Positions 10,390 to 19,562 of a DNA stretch of 64,000 bases are shown here, piece after piece (positions within the stretch are counted from its first letter, which is position 1; the number at the start of each line of letters is the position of its first letter). Made by a program: the position numbers and the translations under genes. The stretch comes from Trichlorobacter thiogenes. Lineage in GTDB: Bacteria > Desulfobacterota > Desulfuromonadia > Geobacterales > Pseudopelobacteraceae. The notes beneath the pieces are model-generated. The model had not been told where the DNA came from, made no database searches, and saw only the letters and a list, made by a program, of their open reading frames with translations. The DNA is taken from contig NZ_FUWR01000001.1 in the NCBI RefSeq assembly GCF_900167465.1, positions 365,269-429,268 of the forward strand. The letters run 5' to 3'.

Positions 10390-11136
10390 CTACCTGAGCA
10401 GGTCAATATAACCCATAGCACTGTGACCAATTTCAGAATCAGGTGAAATCCTGACCACTTCTTTAAAGGCAGCCTTGGCTGCTGCCAGCTTGCTTTGCTT
10501 CATCAATGCCAGCCCAAGATGAAAATGTGCCTGGTTATAATCAGGCGCGATCTCAATGGCACGGCGATATTCATCAATAGCCTGCTGTGTTTTACCCTGG
10601 GCAAACAGCACACGTCCGGTGGTTACCTTAATCATTGGATTACGCGGATCAGCAGCCCGAACAGCCTGCAACTCCTCCAGGGCCGAGCTGTAATCCCCTT
10701 TGCCAAGATAGGCCAGAGAGAGGTTAATCAAGGCATGGTCATGATGGGGATAAAACAGGTCATCCTTGACAGCCCGAAACTGTTGGATGGCATTATCCCA
10801 GCGACTGGTTTCAAGATAGAGCACCCCTAAATCATTACGGGCTTCTGAATAATTGGGGCGCAGGGCCAGGGCCCGCAAAAAACGTTGTTCCGCAAGATCA
10901 AGACGTCGCTTACCGGTCAGGGCCCGCCCCAGATTGTATTGCAGCTCTGCATTATTGGGGTCCATCTTTTCCGCTTCCGTTAAATCGGTCAACGCTGCGG
11001 TGTAGTTACGCTCCTCAAGGTATGAGACCCCCATCTGGAAATGATACGAGGCGGGACGCCCGCTTGACGAGGTGGCAGCACACCCGGTTAGTGTGGATAC
11101 AACCACCAGAACTGTCAGCAGGGTTCCATAGCGCAT
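10390..11136 (-). CDS. tetratricopeptide-repeat lipoprotein (PilF/PilW-like)
   Basis: The protein has 248 residues from the ATG at 11134-11136, which is preceded by AAGGAG at five bases. A longer upstream in-frame start lacks this site and would bury the signal sequence. A lipoprotein signal with lipobox LTGC predicts attachment to the outer membrane. Six or so TPR units follow, such as AELQYNLGRALTGKRRLDLA and YNQAHFHLGLALMKQSKLA. The layout resembles PilF/PilW, needed for secretin assembly of type IV pili, but no pil genes are nearby, so the partner is uncertain. It is nine bases upstream of the rodZ-like gene. Confidence 0.85.
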   Translation of the reverse strand: MRYGTLLTVLVVVSTLTGCAATSSSGRPASYHFQMGVSYLEERNYTAALTDLTEAEKMDPNNAELQYNLGRALTGKRRLDLAEQRFLRALALRPNYSEARNDLGVLYLETSRWDNAIQQFRAVKDDLFYPHHDHALINLSLAYLGKGDYSSALEELQAVRAADPRNPMIKVTTGRVLFAQGKTQQAIDEYRRAIEIAPDYNQAHFHLGLALMKQSKLAAAKAAFKEVVRISPDSEIGHSAMGYIDLLR

Positions 11137-11204
11137 GGGGGCTCCTTGTTGTTGGCTAAAAACACGTAACATGCTGTAAAAGCTACCAGACAACCGTATG
11201 CTTG

Positions 11205-12122
11205 TCAATTAAACCCCAGATCCCGAAAACTGGTCAACCCCTTGAAGCTGCGATAGCGGGCCTCAATCTCCGGATAGGTCAAACGCTTCATCCGGTTCAG
11301 ACTGAAATCCTCCACATTGAAGGAGGCCATCACCGAACCAAAAACCAGGGCCTGCCGGATCCCTTCTTCAGACAGGTCACCGGTATTGGCAAGATAGCCC
11401 ATGAATCCACCGGCAAAGGTATCGCCAGCACCGGTTGGATCAAAAACCTCTTCCAGGGGCCAGGCCGGTGCGGCAAAAACGGTATCGGCAGTAAACATCA
11501 GCACGCCATACTCGCCCCGCTTTACCACCAGACGCTTGCAGCCCTGGTTGATCATCTGACGGGCCGCCTTAACCAGGTTTGCCTCACCGGTCAGCATGCG
11601 GGCCTCCCCCTCATTGATCACCACAATATCCACCCGCCGCATGACCTCTTTCAACGCCTCCGGCTTGGAGGAGATCCAGAAGTTCATGCTGTCGCAGGCG
11701 GTCAGGCGGGGTTTCTCCACCTGATCCAGCACCTGCAGTTGTAGTTCAGGGTCTATATTGGCCAGAAAGAGGACATCAGTATTGCGATACGTCGCAGGCA
11801 GTTCAGGCTTGAAATCCAGCAGCACATTCAACTGGGTGTCAAGGGTCTGGGCCTCATTCAGGTCATAGCCGTACTTGCCGGACCAGTGGAAGGTCTTGCC
11901 CGGAATCCGCTGCAAGCCCTGCAGATCGATCTCCCGCGACTTGAGAAAGCTGACATGCTCTTCAGGGAAGTCCTCACCCACCACCGCCACCAGCGAGACA
12001 TCGCTGAAAAAGCTGGCCGAGGTGGAAAAATAGGTGGCAGAACCGCCCAGGACATTCTCTCCCTTGCCAAAGGGGGTCTCTACCGTATCAAAGGCAACCG
12101 TACCGACAACAACAATACCCAT
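11205..12122 (-). CDS. PfkB-family carbohydrate/nucleoside kinase
   Basis: A 305-residue ribokinase-like kinase. The C-terminal PfkB signature with anion hole and catalytic Asp reads DPTGAGDTFAGGFMGYL. The N-terminal part carries the GGSATYFS segment of the substrate lid region. It is 11 bases downstream of mtnP on the same strand, so its substrate may be a ribose-type sugar or nucleoside from purine or MTA metabolism. This is inferred from context only. The family is too broad to name a substrate. Confidence 0.85.
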   Translation of the reverse strand: MGIVVVGTVAFDTVETPFGKGENVLGGSATYFSTSASFFSDVSLVAVVGEDFPEEHVSFLKSREIDLQGLQRIPGKTFHWSGKYGYDLNEAQTLDTQLNVLLDFKPELPATYRNTDVLFLANIDPELQLQVLDQVEKPRLTACDSMNFWISSKPEALKEVMRRVDIVVINEGEARMLTGEANLVKAARQMINQGCKRLVVKRGEYGVLMFTADTVFAAPAWPLEEVFDPTGAGDTFAGGFMGYLANTGDLSEEGIRQALVFGSVMASFNVEDFSLNRMKRLTYPEIEARYRSFKGLTSFRDLGFN

Positions 12123-12133
12123 TATAGAGCTCC

Positions 12134-12991
12134 TTAGTTCAAATACTTGGAAACAATCGGACCGAGCTTGGCAACGGTGGCTGCCGGAATCACGGAACGA
12201 TCAGTAATAATAGCGCTCGCCAGGGCACTGCCACAGCAACAGCTCTGCTCAAGCAGCGTGCTGTCGTGCATCAGCTGCCGGATGATCGCCTTGGACATGA
12301 CCACATTCTTGTGCATGATCTCCAGAATCGCCTCCACCGTGACATCATCATGGGTTTCATGCCAGCAGTCATAATCAGTGGAGAGTGCAATCACACCGTA
12401 GCAGAGCTCAGCCTCACGGGCCAGCTTGGCCTCAGTCAGGTTGGTCATACCGATGATATCCCCCCCCATACTGCGGTAGAGGTATGATTCAGCACGGGTG
12501 GAGAAGGCAGGCCCCTCCATACAGATGTAGGTGCCCCCTTTGTGGGTCACAGCACCGGCAGTTTGAGCAGCCCGGAACAGCTTGTCAGACAGACAGGAGC
12601 AGACAGGATCGGCAAAACCGACATGGGCCACAATCCCGTTTCCAAAAAAGGTGGCATCCCTGACCCCTTTGGTACGATCAATAAACTGATCTGGTATGAC
12701 AATGTGGCCAGGCACGACCTCCTCTTTCAGGCTACCCACGGCCGAGACCGAGATGATCCGCTGCACACCCAGCTGCTTCATGCCATAGATGTTGGCCCGA
12801 TAGTTGACCTCCGATGGCAGCAGGCGATGCCCGCGACCGTGGCGAGGCAGAAAGGCCATCTTTACGCCATTCAGCACGCCGGTTATATACGCATCTGAAG
12901 GTGAGCCAAAGGGTGTTTCAAGGACTACTTCCTCAACCTGCTCCAGCCCTTCCATCTCATACAATCCGCTACCACCAATTACGCCAATCAT
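12134..12991 (-). CDS. mtnP: S-methyl-5'-thioadenosine phosphorylase
   Basis: The 285-residue member of purine nucleoside phosphorylase family 2 splits methylthioadenosine (and possibly 5'-deoxyadenosine) with phosphate into adenine and the sugar-1-phosphate. Motifs seen are IGVIGGSGLYEMEGL, the phosphate-binding LPRHGRGHRLLPSEVNYRAN and the substrate loop CMEGPAFSTRAES, followed by GGDIIGMTNLTEAKLAREAE. A C-terminal CCCG cluster is present. It overlaps the stop of the upstream GGDEF gene by ATGA. It forms a split salvage route with mtnA at the left edge of the window. Confidence 0.95.
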   Translation of the reverse strand: MIGVIGGSGLYEMEGLEQVEEVVLETPFGSPSDAYITGVLNGVKMAFLPRHGRGHRLLPSEVNYRANIYGMKQLGVQRIISVSAVGSLKEEVVPGHIVIPDQFIDRTKGVRDATFFGNGIVAHVGFADPVCSCLSDKLFRAAQTAGAVTHKGGTYICMEGPAFSTRAESYLYRSMGGDIIGMTNLTEAKLAREAELCYGVIALSTDYDCWHETHDDVTVEAILEIMHKNVVMSKAIIRQLMHDSTLLEQSCCCGSALASAIITDRSVIPAATVAKLGPIVSKYLN

Positions 12992-14292
12992 TCCGGTGTC
13001 CCCTCTTCCTGCGTCTCTTGCTGTTCTTTTTCCTGCTGTTCACGCTGTTTCTTCCGCAACAGTTTCTCTGCCACCATGGCTGCCGAGGCCTCACGCTGCG
13101 CACGCAACAGCTCGCTGCCGGTGTGGGCGGTACTGGCACCCATACAGAAAAAAACTGCAGGATCGTGCTCCGAAGCACGGGCAACCGCCGCCCTGAAGCG
13201 GATCAACCCGACAGCCGTCTGTTGTTCATCCAGACCCGGCAGCAGGATTGCAAAACCGTCACCTCCGGTACGAGAGACCAGGTCTTCGGCCCGGAACCCC
13301 TCCTTCAGCAGACGGGCTGCCTTCATCAGGATCAGGTCACCCCGTTCCCGGCCCTGTTCATCATTGGTCAGCTGCAGGTTATCAAGGGAAGCGATCACCA
13401 CGCTGACCGGAAAGCGTCGGCCACGGGAAAGCCGCTCAAACTCGGTATCAAAGTAGGCCCGGTTATAGAGGCCGGTCATCGGATCATGGACCGTCAGATA
13501 GGCCAGTTGCTTCTCCCGCTGACGCCGCTCTGAGACATCATGCCCCACACTGAGGATCTCCGGCTGCCCCTTTTCATTGTAGGCAGGGGAGTTATTCCAG
13601 GCCACCCAGATCCGGCTGCCGTCCCAGCAGATCGTCTCATGTTCCGAGGTACGGAACTGCTCAGGGTTGGCACCGATTTCCGCAATTAACTGCCGCAGGC
13701 TCTGTCCGGTACTTTCCACCTCCGGCACAATGGTACCCACCAGATGCCGACCCACCAGTTCTTCCGGCAAAAACCCAAAAAATTCACAGACATGGGAGTT
13801 TGCAAAGGTAATGATGCCATCGCTGGTCCAGCGCAGGATGAAACTGCTGGAACGCTCCACCAGTTCCCGGTAATTGCGTTCGGAAAGCCGCATCCGCTCT
13901 TCAATCCGCACCCGGTCAGACACATTGCGGGTCACTCCCTGAAAACCGACCAGATCCCCTGCCTCATCACGGATAGCAGAAACCGACACCTCGGCAGGGA
14001 CAAGGTTGCCGACCTTGGTAAGTATCAGGACCTCCAGCAGCCGATGGCCAGCTTTTTTCCCTGTCTGTTCTTCAGCCACTCTGGCAGCCAGACGGCCCAG
14101 TACAAAATCACGGGAGGCAGGAGAAAGCAGTTCAGGGAGAGGCCGGCCCAACAGCTCTTCAGGGCTATAACCGAATTGCGTTGTGACCGCATTATTAACG
14201 TAGCAGAAACAAAGCTCGCGGTCAGTCTGCCAGATCACATCCGGGCAGTTTTCAACCAGACCTTGATAGAGAGAGCAGGGTTCAGGATGCAT
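12988..14292 (-). CDS. PAS-PAS-GGDEF protein with degenerate active site
   Basis: The 434-residue soluble protein has two PAS domains (about 10-120 and 135-250), each with PAS-type motifs such as GFQGVTRNVSDRV and SVGHDVSERRQREKQLAYLT. A GGDEF domain follows (about 265-410), then a highly charged Q/E-rich tail. The catalytic motif reads GGDGF (near residue 343) instead of GG(D/E)EF, and the usual DxDxFK segment is ASLDNLQLTND. The fourth motif residue normally binds metal, so cyclase activity is doubtful; a GTP- or c-di-GMP-binding role is possible. It lies next to a V4R-domain gene (one base apart) that may feed it a signal. Confidence 0.85.
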   Translation of the reverse strand: MHPEPCSLYQGLVENCPDVIWQTDRELCFCYVNNAVTTQFGYSPEELLGRPLPELLSPASRDFVLGRLAARVAEEQTGKKAGHRLLEVLILTKVGNLVPAEVSVSAIRDEAGDLVGFQGVTRNVSDRVRIEERMRLSERNYRELVERSSSFILRWTSDGIITFANSHVCEFFGFLPEELVGRHLVGTIVPEVESTGQSLRQLIAEIGANPEQFRTSEHETICWDGSRIWVAWNNSPAYNEKGQPEILSVGHDVSERRQREKQLAYLTVHDPMTGLYNRAYFDTEFERLSRGRRFPVSVVIASLDNLQLTNDEQGRERGDLILMKAARLLKEGFRAEDLVSRTGGDGFAILLPGLDEQQTAVGLIRFRAAVARASEHDPAVFFCMGASTAHTGSELLRAQREASAAMVAEKLLRKKQREQQEKEQQETQEEGTPE

Positions 14293-14293
14293 G

Positions 14294-14821
14294 TCACACC
14301 TCGCAGGCGGTCGCTACAAAGCGGCAGGTACGGGCACCATTGGCCCAGCAATCCACCTCACGCACTACAAAAGGTCGTCCGTTGTAACTCTCCAGCAGTG
14401 CAGCGATGAAACCTTCATCATAGGTACAGATCGCATTATCCAGCACCGGCAGACCTGAACAATCCAGGTCCTCTGAGACCGTCACCACAAACTGCCCGTT
14501 AATCAGGTCGGCCTCTTCAATGGCCAGAATCCCGATCCCCAGGTCACGCAGGGCCTGGCCAAGCCGTTTGGAGAAAATTTGCAGGTCGGCCACCGGCCCG
14601 ATCAGCTGATCATAAAAATGTTTACCGGAAAGGTAGCCAGCTTCATATAACATGCTGTCGGCCACAGTCGTGCCGTAATGTTTTTCCAGCACCTCACGCA
14701 GGGTAAACTGCATCAGGCGGTAGGTCTCAACCCGCATGGTCGGCCCCAGGTTTGGGCGGCCAACCTCAAGATTTCCCAGCAGTTCCCAACTAAAGGGATG
14801 CTTGCACGCAGGATCAGTCAT
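14294..14821 (-). CDS. V4R (4-vinyl reductase-like) domain sensor protein
   Basis: A 175-residue protein with a C-terminal V4R domain, recognised by the conserved end [14 protein letters not shown] (pattern E-x2-C-x-A-x-G-x3-C-x-F) and the [15 protein letters not shown] helix. V4R domains bind small hydrophobic ligands and are often joined to signalling outputs. Here the domain is free-standing, directly upstream of the PAS-PAS-GGDEF gene. Its start overlaps the rlmN stop by eight bases. Ligand unknown. Confidence 0.8.
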   Translation of the reverse strand: MTDPACKHPFSWELLGNLEVGRPNLGPTMRVETYRLMQFTLREVLEKHYGTTVADSMLYEAGYLSGKHFYDQLIGPVADLQIFSKRLGQALRDLGIGILAIEEADLINGQFVVTVSEDLDCSGLPVLDNAICTYDEGFIAALLESYNGRPFVVREVDCWANGARTCRFVATACEV

Positions 14822-15869
14822 CGGAGGACTCCAGAGCTGGCTGACAATCCAGCTTTCCCTTCAGCTGACCGCAGGCAGCCGAGATATCACTGCCACGGCT
14901 GTCACGGGTGATTACGGTAAAATGCCGGTCCAGCAAGTACTTGTGGAACGCATCCAGCGCCGCCCTGGTGGGTGGCCTGAAATCAGCCTTTTCATGGGGG
15001 TTAAACGGAATCAGGTTGATTTTGCAGGGGATATCAGACAAGAGCCGCACCAGCCGCTTGGCATCCTCAGGTGTGTCATTCAGCCCGCCCAGCAGGACAT
15101 ATTCGATGGTTATCTTGCGTCGTCCCGGCAGGGGGTAGTTTTTCAAGGCAGCCAGCAGCGTAGCGATCGGATAGGCCTTGTTGACCGGCATAATGCGGTC
15201 CCGCAACTCATCGGTAGTGGCATTCAGAGAGACAGCCAGGTTGACGGTTATCTCACGCCCCAGCCGTTCCAGCTCCGGCACCAGGCCACAGGTGGAGACC
15301 GTTACCCGCCGGGAGGAAAGCTGTAGCCCGTTGTCCTCTGCCATAATCTGCAAGGCGCTGATAACATTATCCAGGTTATGCAGCGGTTCGCCCATCCCCA
15401 TCATCACAATGTTGCGCACATCCACATCACGCCGCACCGCCAGAATCTGATTCACAATCTCAGCGGTGGTCAGATTACGGGTCAGATTAAAGGTGCCGGT
15501 CAGACAAAAGGCACACTGCATGGCGCATCCGGCCTGGGATGAAATACAGAGGGTGTTGCGATCTTCATCAGGGATGATGACTGATTCCACCGCATTGCCG
15601 TCTTCAAGCATAAACAGGTACTTACGGGTGCCGTCGTTGCCCACCTCAATGGTTTCAGGCTCAAGACGACTGATGTAGGCGGTCTGTGCCAGCTCAGTAC
15701 GCAGCGCCTTGGAGACGTTGGTCATCTCATCAAAGCTGCTGGCATCATGCTGGTACAGCCATTTAAAGATCTGGGTTGCGCGATAGCGTTCTTTGCCCTG
15801 CCCCTGAAGAAACTGTTCCAGGGCAGGCAGAGTCAGGTTTTTGAGGTCGGTCAGGAGGGGATTGGGCAT
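14814..15869 (-). CDS. rlmN: dual-specificity 23S rRNA/tRNA adenine-C2 methyltransferase
   Basis: RlmN is a radical-SAM enzyme that methylates C2 of A2503 in 23S rRNA and A37 in some tRNAs. The 351 residues carry the CxxxCxxC cluster CAMQCAFC (Cys 115, 119, 122), the GMGEPLHN motif and the second catalytic cysteine in [13 protein letters not shown] near the C-terminus. The length is normal. It starts at ATG 15867-15869, just after the ndk terminator, and overlaps the V4R gene start. Confidence 0.97.
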   Translation of the reverse strand: MPNPLLTDLKNLTLPALEQFLQGQGKERYRATQIFKWLYQHDASSFDEMTNVSKALRTELAQTAYISRLEPETIEVGNDGTRKYLFMLEDGNAVESVIIPDEDRNTLCISSQAGCAMQCAFCLTGTFNLTRNLTTAEIVNQILAVRRDVDVRNIVMMGMGEPLHNLDNVISALQIMAEDNGLQLSSRRVTVSTCGLVPELERLGREITVNLAVSLNATTDELRDRIMPVNKAYPIATLLAALKNYPLPGRRKITIEYVLLGGLNDTPEDAKRLVRLLSDIPCKINLIPFNPHEKADFRPPTRAALDAFHKYLLDRHFTVITRDSRGSDISAACGQLKGKLDCQPALESSDD

Positions 15870-15878
15870 AGGTTACAC

Positions 15879-15914
15879 AAAAAAGCGGCCCTGTCACGTT
15901 GGTGATAGGGCCGC
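15879..15914 (-). terminator. rho-independent terminator of ndk
   Basis: Thirteen-base stem arms 15885-15897 and 15902-15914 (one G-U pair) enclose a four-base loop. On the minus strand they are followed by six T residues (A tract 15879-15884). It lies ten bases after the ndk stop codon. Confidence 0.88.
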
Positions 15915-15924
15915 TTCCGTTTGG

Positions 15925-16341
15925 CTAGCCCACCAGCTCGAAGCTGTTGAAGAAATACGGAATTTCAAAGGCTGCGGTCTCCGGCGCATCGGAACCGTGG
16001 GAAGAGTTTTCCTCGATATTCTTTGCAAACTCCTTGCGGATAGTGCCTGGCTCTGCATTGGCAGGGTTGGTGGCGCCCATCAGAGTCCGCCAGTCAGCAA
16101 TGGCATTCTCTTTTTGCAGGCAGAGCACGATCACTGGTGAACGGGACATGAAGCTGCAGAGGTCGTTGAAGAACGGACGCTCTTTGTGAACATAGTAAAA
16201 GCCTTCTGCCTGGGCACGGGAAAGGTGAATCTTCTTCATACCAACAATGGCAAAACCGGCTTCTTCAATCTTGGTGATGATCTTGCCTGACAGGCCCCGC
16301 TCAACAGCGTCCGGCTTGATGATGGCAAAGGTGCGTTCCAT
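15925..16341 (-). CDS. ndk: nucleoside diphosphate kinase
   Basis: Ndk transfers the gamma-phosphate between nucleoside triphosphates and diphosphates. The 138-residue protein starts with [15 protein letters not shown], has the ATP-site [14 protein letters not shown] and the phospho-histidine in NSSHGSDA. All key residues are present and the length is standard. AAGGAG is seven bases before the ATG. It is a single-gene unit with its own promoter candidate and strong terminator. Confidence 0.98.
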   Translation of the reverse strand: MERTFAIIKPDAVERGLSGKIITKIEEAGFAIVGMKKIHLSRAQAEGFYYVHKERPFFNDLCSFMSRSPVIVLCLQKENAIADWRTLMGATNPANAEPGTIRKEFAKNIEENSSHGSDAPETAAFEIPYFFNSFELVG

Positions 16342-16380
16342 AACTTTTCTCCTTCGTAATCAAGTATCAATGAAAGGATG

Positions 16381-16410
16381 CTCATAGCACGTGACTACGT
16401 GAAATGTCAA
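16381..16410 (-). promoter_or_regulatory. candidate promoter of ndk
   Basis: A perfect -35 TTGACA on the minus strand (16405-16410) is separated by 18 bases from TATGAG (16381-16386). Transcription would begin about 35 bases before the ndk ATG. The -10 box is weak. Confidence 0.45.
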
Positions 16411-16535
16411 GCTGTTACGGGCTATCGACACGACACCGGCAAACCTTACAGAGCCAGCTTGAGCTGACCACAATCTGCAGCAACAATACGTTAAATGATT
16501 GCCAATACAGCCTGTTACGTTCTATGCTGCGATCC

Positions 16536-17909
16536 ATGTCCAAATCAAAACCTGCCATACAAGCAACCAGCTCACCCCGTCAGGCCGCTTATACCACTTT
16601 GCAGCGGCTTGTTAACAGTGACCTGCATGCCGATGACCTGATTGATCAGGAACTGTCCCACAACCAGCTACAAGGGCCTGATCGCGGCCTGTTTGCCGAA
16701 CTGGCCTTCGGCGTGCTGCGCCGTCAGGGGAGCCTTGACCACTACCTGAAGCAGCTGGTGCAGCAACCCCTTGAACGGCTGGAGCTGCCGGTCCTGTTGC
16801 TGTTGCGCCTGGGGCTCTACCAACTGCGCTACCTGGACCGGGTACCCAGCCACGCTGCAGTGCATGCCACCGTAGAACTGACCAATGTCATCCTGCCCCG
16901 CGCCAAGGGGTTGATCAACGGCGTCCTGCGCAGCTACCTGCGGCAGCAGGAGTCTCTGACCCTGCCCGACCCGGCCCAGCAACCGGTAGCCTGGCTGGCT
17001 GCAGCCTATTCTCTGCCTGGCTGGCTGGCTGAGCAGTGGTTGCAGCAGTTTCCCCAAAGCGAGGCGGCCGGTCTGGCTGCAGCATCAACAGAAATTCCGC
17101 CGCTAACCCTGCGTGTCAACAGCCTCAGGACCACCCGCAACGCACTGCTGGAGCGCTTACAGGCTGCAGAGTTTATTGCTGAACCATGCCGGTTTGCCCC
17201 AGAAGGGATCCAGATCCTGCAACGCTGCCAGATTACCAGCCTGCCCGGTTTTACTGAAGGCCTGTTCATGGTGCAGGATGAGGCCTCTCAACTGGTCGCC
17301 CACCTGCTGGCACCCCAGGCCGGTCAACAGATCCTTGATATGTGCGCTGCACCGGGCGGTAAGGCCACCCATCTTGCTCAGCTGATGAACGACCAGGGCT
17401 GCGTTACCGCAACAGACCTGAACGCCCGCCGTATCCGCCGGATCTGTGAGTCTGCGGAACGGCTCGGCTTGACAAGTATTCAGGCTGTGGCCGGTGATGC
17501 CCTTGGCAACGACTATCTTGAAGGGATGCAGTTTGACCGGATCCTGCTGGATGCACCCTGCTCCGGCCTGGGTGTCATCCGCCGTAACCCGGAGGCAAAA
17601 TGGCGCTTGACCCCTGCCGAGATCAGCCGTTGTGCTGCCCGCCAGCGCCTGTTGATTGATGCAGCTGCTGCCCGGCTAAAACCAGGCGGTGTGTTGGTCT
17701 ATGCCACCTGTTCCACTGCAGTGGAAGAAGATGAAGCGGTAATCAAGGATTTTCTTTCACGTAATCCCGAGTTTGTGGTAGAAAATGGCGCTCAGTTCTT
17801 TCCTGAATGGGCTGATCTGTTTGACAACTCCGGCTATCTGCGTGCCTGGCCCCACCGCCACGGAACCGATGGTTTTTTTGCTGCACGACTGAAGAGGATT
17901 GACCGATGA
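16536..17909 (+). CDS. rsmB: 16S rRNA cytosine-967 C5-methyltransferase
   Basis: RsmB makes m5C967 in 16S rRNA. The protein has an N-terminal NusB-like RNA-binding domain ([17 protein letters not shown] to NGVLRSYLR) and a C-terminal SAM-dependent domain. That domain has the SAM motif [16 protein letters not shown], motif [10 protein letters not shown] and motif VI YATCST carrying the two catalytic cysteines. I chose ATG 16536 (457 residues) by family fit. ATG 16524 or 16404 are in frame upstream but give a low-quality extension, and no strong Shine-Dalgarno decides. Its stop overlaps the rpe start (ATGA). Confidence 0.93.
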   Translation: MSKSKPAIQATSSPRQAAYTTLQRLVNSDLHADDLIDQELSHNQLQGPDRGLFAELAFGVLRRQGSLDHYLKQLVQQPLERLELPVLLLLRLGLYQLRYLDRVPSHAAVHATVELTNVILPRAKGLINGVLRSYLRQQESLTLPDPAQQPVAWLAAAYSLPGWLAEQWLQQFPQSEAAGLAAASTEIPPLTLRVNSLRTTRNALLERLQAAEFIAEPCRFAPEGIQILQRCQITSLPGFTEGLFMVQDEASQLVAHLLAPQAGQQILDMCAAPGGKATHLAQLMNDQGCVTATDLNARRIRRICESAERLGLTSIQAVAGDALGNDYLEGMQFDRILLDAPCSGLGVIRRNPEAKWRLTPAEISRCAARQRLLIDAAAARLKPGGVLVYATCSTAVEEDEAVIKDFLSRNPEFVVENGAQFFPEWADLFDNSGYLRAWPHRHGTDGFFAARLKRIDR

Positions 17910-18571
17910 AAAAGATAGCGCCATCCATACTTTCTGCTGATTTTTCCCGTCTGGGGGACGAAGTCCGGGCTGTTGAGGCTGCCGGTGCTGATTACATCCA
18001 TATTGATGTCATGGATGGTCGCTTTGTACCAAACATCACCATCGGCCCGTTGGTGGTTGATGCCGTGCGCAAGGTTACCAGCCTGCCGCTGGATGTGCAC
18101 CTGATGATTGAAGAACCGGAGCGGTATGTGGAGGAGTTTGCCAAGGCCGGTGCCGATATCATTGTGGTGCATGCCGAGGCCTGCCGCCACCTGCACCGGG
18201 TGGTGCAGCAGATCAAGGGACTGGGCAAGAAGGCCGGCGTCTCTCTGAACCCTGCCACTCCGTTGAATGTACTGGACTATGTCCTTGAAGAGCTTGATCT
18301 GGTGCTGCTGATGACCGTTAACCCAGGTTTTGGCGGCCAATCGTTTATTGAGGCCTGCATCCCCAAGATTCAAGCCTTGCGTGGCATGCTGGATCGCCGT
18401 GGTTGTGAGGCAGAGCTGGAGATCGACGGTGGCGCCAAGCCGTCCAATGTTGCACGGATTGCCCATGCCGGGGCCGATGTCCTGGTGGCCGGCAGCGCCG
18501 TATTCGGCAGCCATGATTATGCTGCCACCATTGCTGAGATGAAACGCCTGATGCAGGAACCTCGCCTGTAA
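17906..18571 (+). CDS. rpe: ribulose-phosphate 3-epimerase
   Basis: Rpe interconverts ribulose-5-phosphate and xylulose-5-phosphate in the pentose phosphate pathway. The 221-residue TIM barrel shows [14 protein letters not shown], the metal-binding [37 protein letters not shown] and [11 protein letters not shown]. All active-site residues are in place. Translationally coupled to rsmB. Confidence 0.98.
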   Translation: MKKIAPSILSADFSRLGDEVRAVEAAGADYIHIDVMDGRFVPNITIGPLVVDAVRKVTSLPLDVHLMIEEPERYVEEFAKAGADIIVVHAEACRHLHRVVQQIKGLGKKAGVSLNPATPLNVLDYVLEELDLVLLMTVNPGFGGQSFIEACIPKIQALRGMLDRRGCEAELEIDGGAKPSNVARIAHAGADVLVAGSAVFGSHDYAATIAEMKRLMQEPRL

Positions 18572-18584
18572 AAAAGGGAGTCTT

Positions 18585-19517
18585 ATGGCAGACAGTGTAC
18601 TGATCATTGACGATTCTGAAGCTGTCCGGGAAAAGATCATCAAGACCCTGGAGTCTCGTGATCTTTTTTCCCGTTTTTATCAGGCTGAAGATGGCCTGGA
18701 GGGGTTTAAGAAGCTGCTGGCATCGCCGGTGGATATTATCCTTTGCGACCTTGAAATGCCCCGCATGGATGGCTTCAAGTTCCTGGGGATGCTGAAGGGG
18801 CGGCCGGAAGTATCCGACACCCCGGTCATCATCCTGACCGGCAACGATGACCGCGAACTGAAGATCAAAGGGCTTGAGCAGGGGGCCTGTGACTTTATCA
18901 CCAAACCGTTTGATCCTGAAGAACTGGTGGCCCGGATGCGGGTCCACCTCAAGATCAAACACCTGCAGGATGACCTCAAGCGCTCCAATGAACTGCTGCT
19001 GGAGCTGTCCAATACCGACCACCTGACCGGCCTGTTTAACCGGCGCTTCCTGATGGAGGCACTGGACAAAGAAGTACAGCGGGCGCGGCGCAAAGATGGC
19101 CAGGTTGCCCTGTTGCTACTGGATATTGACCACTTTAAACTGGTTAACGACACCCACGGCCATCTGCAGGGTGACGTAGTACTGCAGAAGGTGGCGCTGC
19201 ATATCCAGAAAGAGCTGCGCAGCTATGATATTGCTGCCCGCTATGGCGGTGAGGAGTTTGTTGCGGTCTTGCCGGACACCTCCTTAAAAGAGGCCTTTAA
19301 CGTGGCGGACCGGATCAGGCTTTCTGTGCAGGGGATGCGCTTTGCCGGTTCACTCTCCAATGAACGGGTCACGGTCAGCCTGGGGGTAGCCCTGTTCCCA
19401 TCCCCCTGTTTTGATGACATCGATGGTCTGTTGCGCTCTGCTGATGAAGCGCTCTATCAGGCCAAGGAGCGGGGACGCAACCGGGTGATTATCAGCGATC
19501 CCGGCTGTAAACAGTAA
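18585..19517 (+). CDS. response regulator diguanylate cyclase (REC-GGDEF)
   Basis: The 310-residue protein makes c-di-GMP. The receiver domain (residues 1-125) has its phospho-acceptor Asp55 in LCDLEMPRMDG and Lys in FITKPF. A short coiled linker leads to a GGDEF domain with an intact YGGEEF active site near residue 222 and LLDIDHFKLVNDTHGH. An RSYD inhibitory I-site sits exactly five residues before the GGEEF motif, so product feedback is expected. No partner kinase is adjacent; rpe lies 13 bases upstream. In contrast to the GGDGF protein at 12988-14292, this enzyme should be active. Confidence 0.94.
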   Translation: MADSVLIIDDSEAVREKIIKTLESRDLFSRFYQAEDGLEGFKKLLASPVDIILCDLEMPRMDGFKFLGMLKGRPEVSDTPVIILTGNDDRELKIKGLEQGACDFITKPFDPEELVARMRVHLKIKHLQDDLKRSNELLLELSNTDHLTGLFNRRFLMEALDKEVQRARRKDGQVALLLLDIDHFKLVNDTHGHLQGDVVLQKVALHIQKELRSYDIAARYGGEEFVAVLPDTSLKEAFNVADRIRLSVQGMRFAGSLSNERVTVSLGVALFPSPCFDDIDGLLRSADEALYQAKERGRNRVIISDPGCKQ

Positions 19518-19562
19518 GCCGACGACACAAACCATACCTCTTTACTAACAGGACTATGTACC

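Noticed and set aside
16387-16404. Second parS-like sequence (CACGTGACTACGTGAAA) upstream of ndk
   Set aside because: The CACGTG core is present but flanks do not fit the 16-base ParB consensus.
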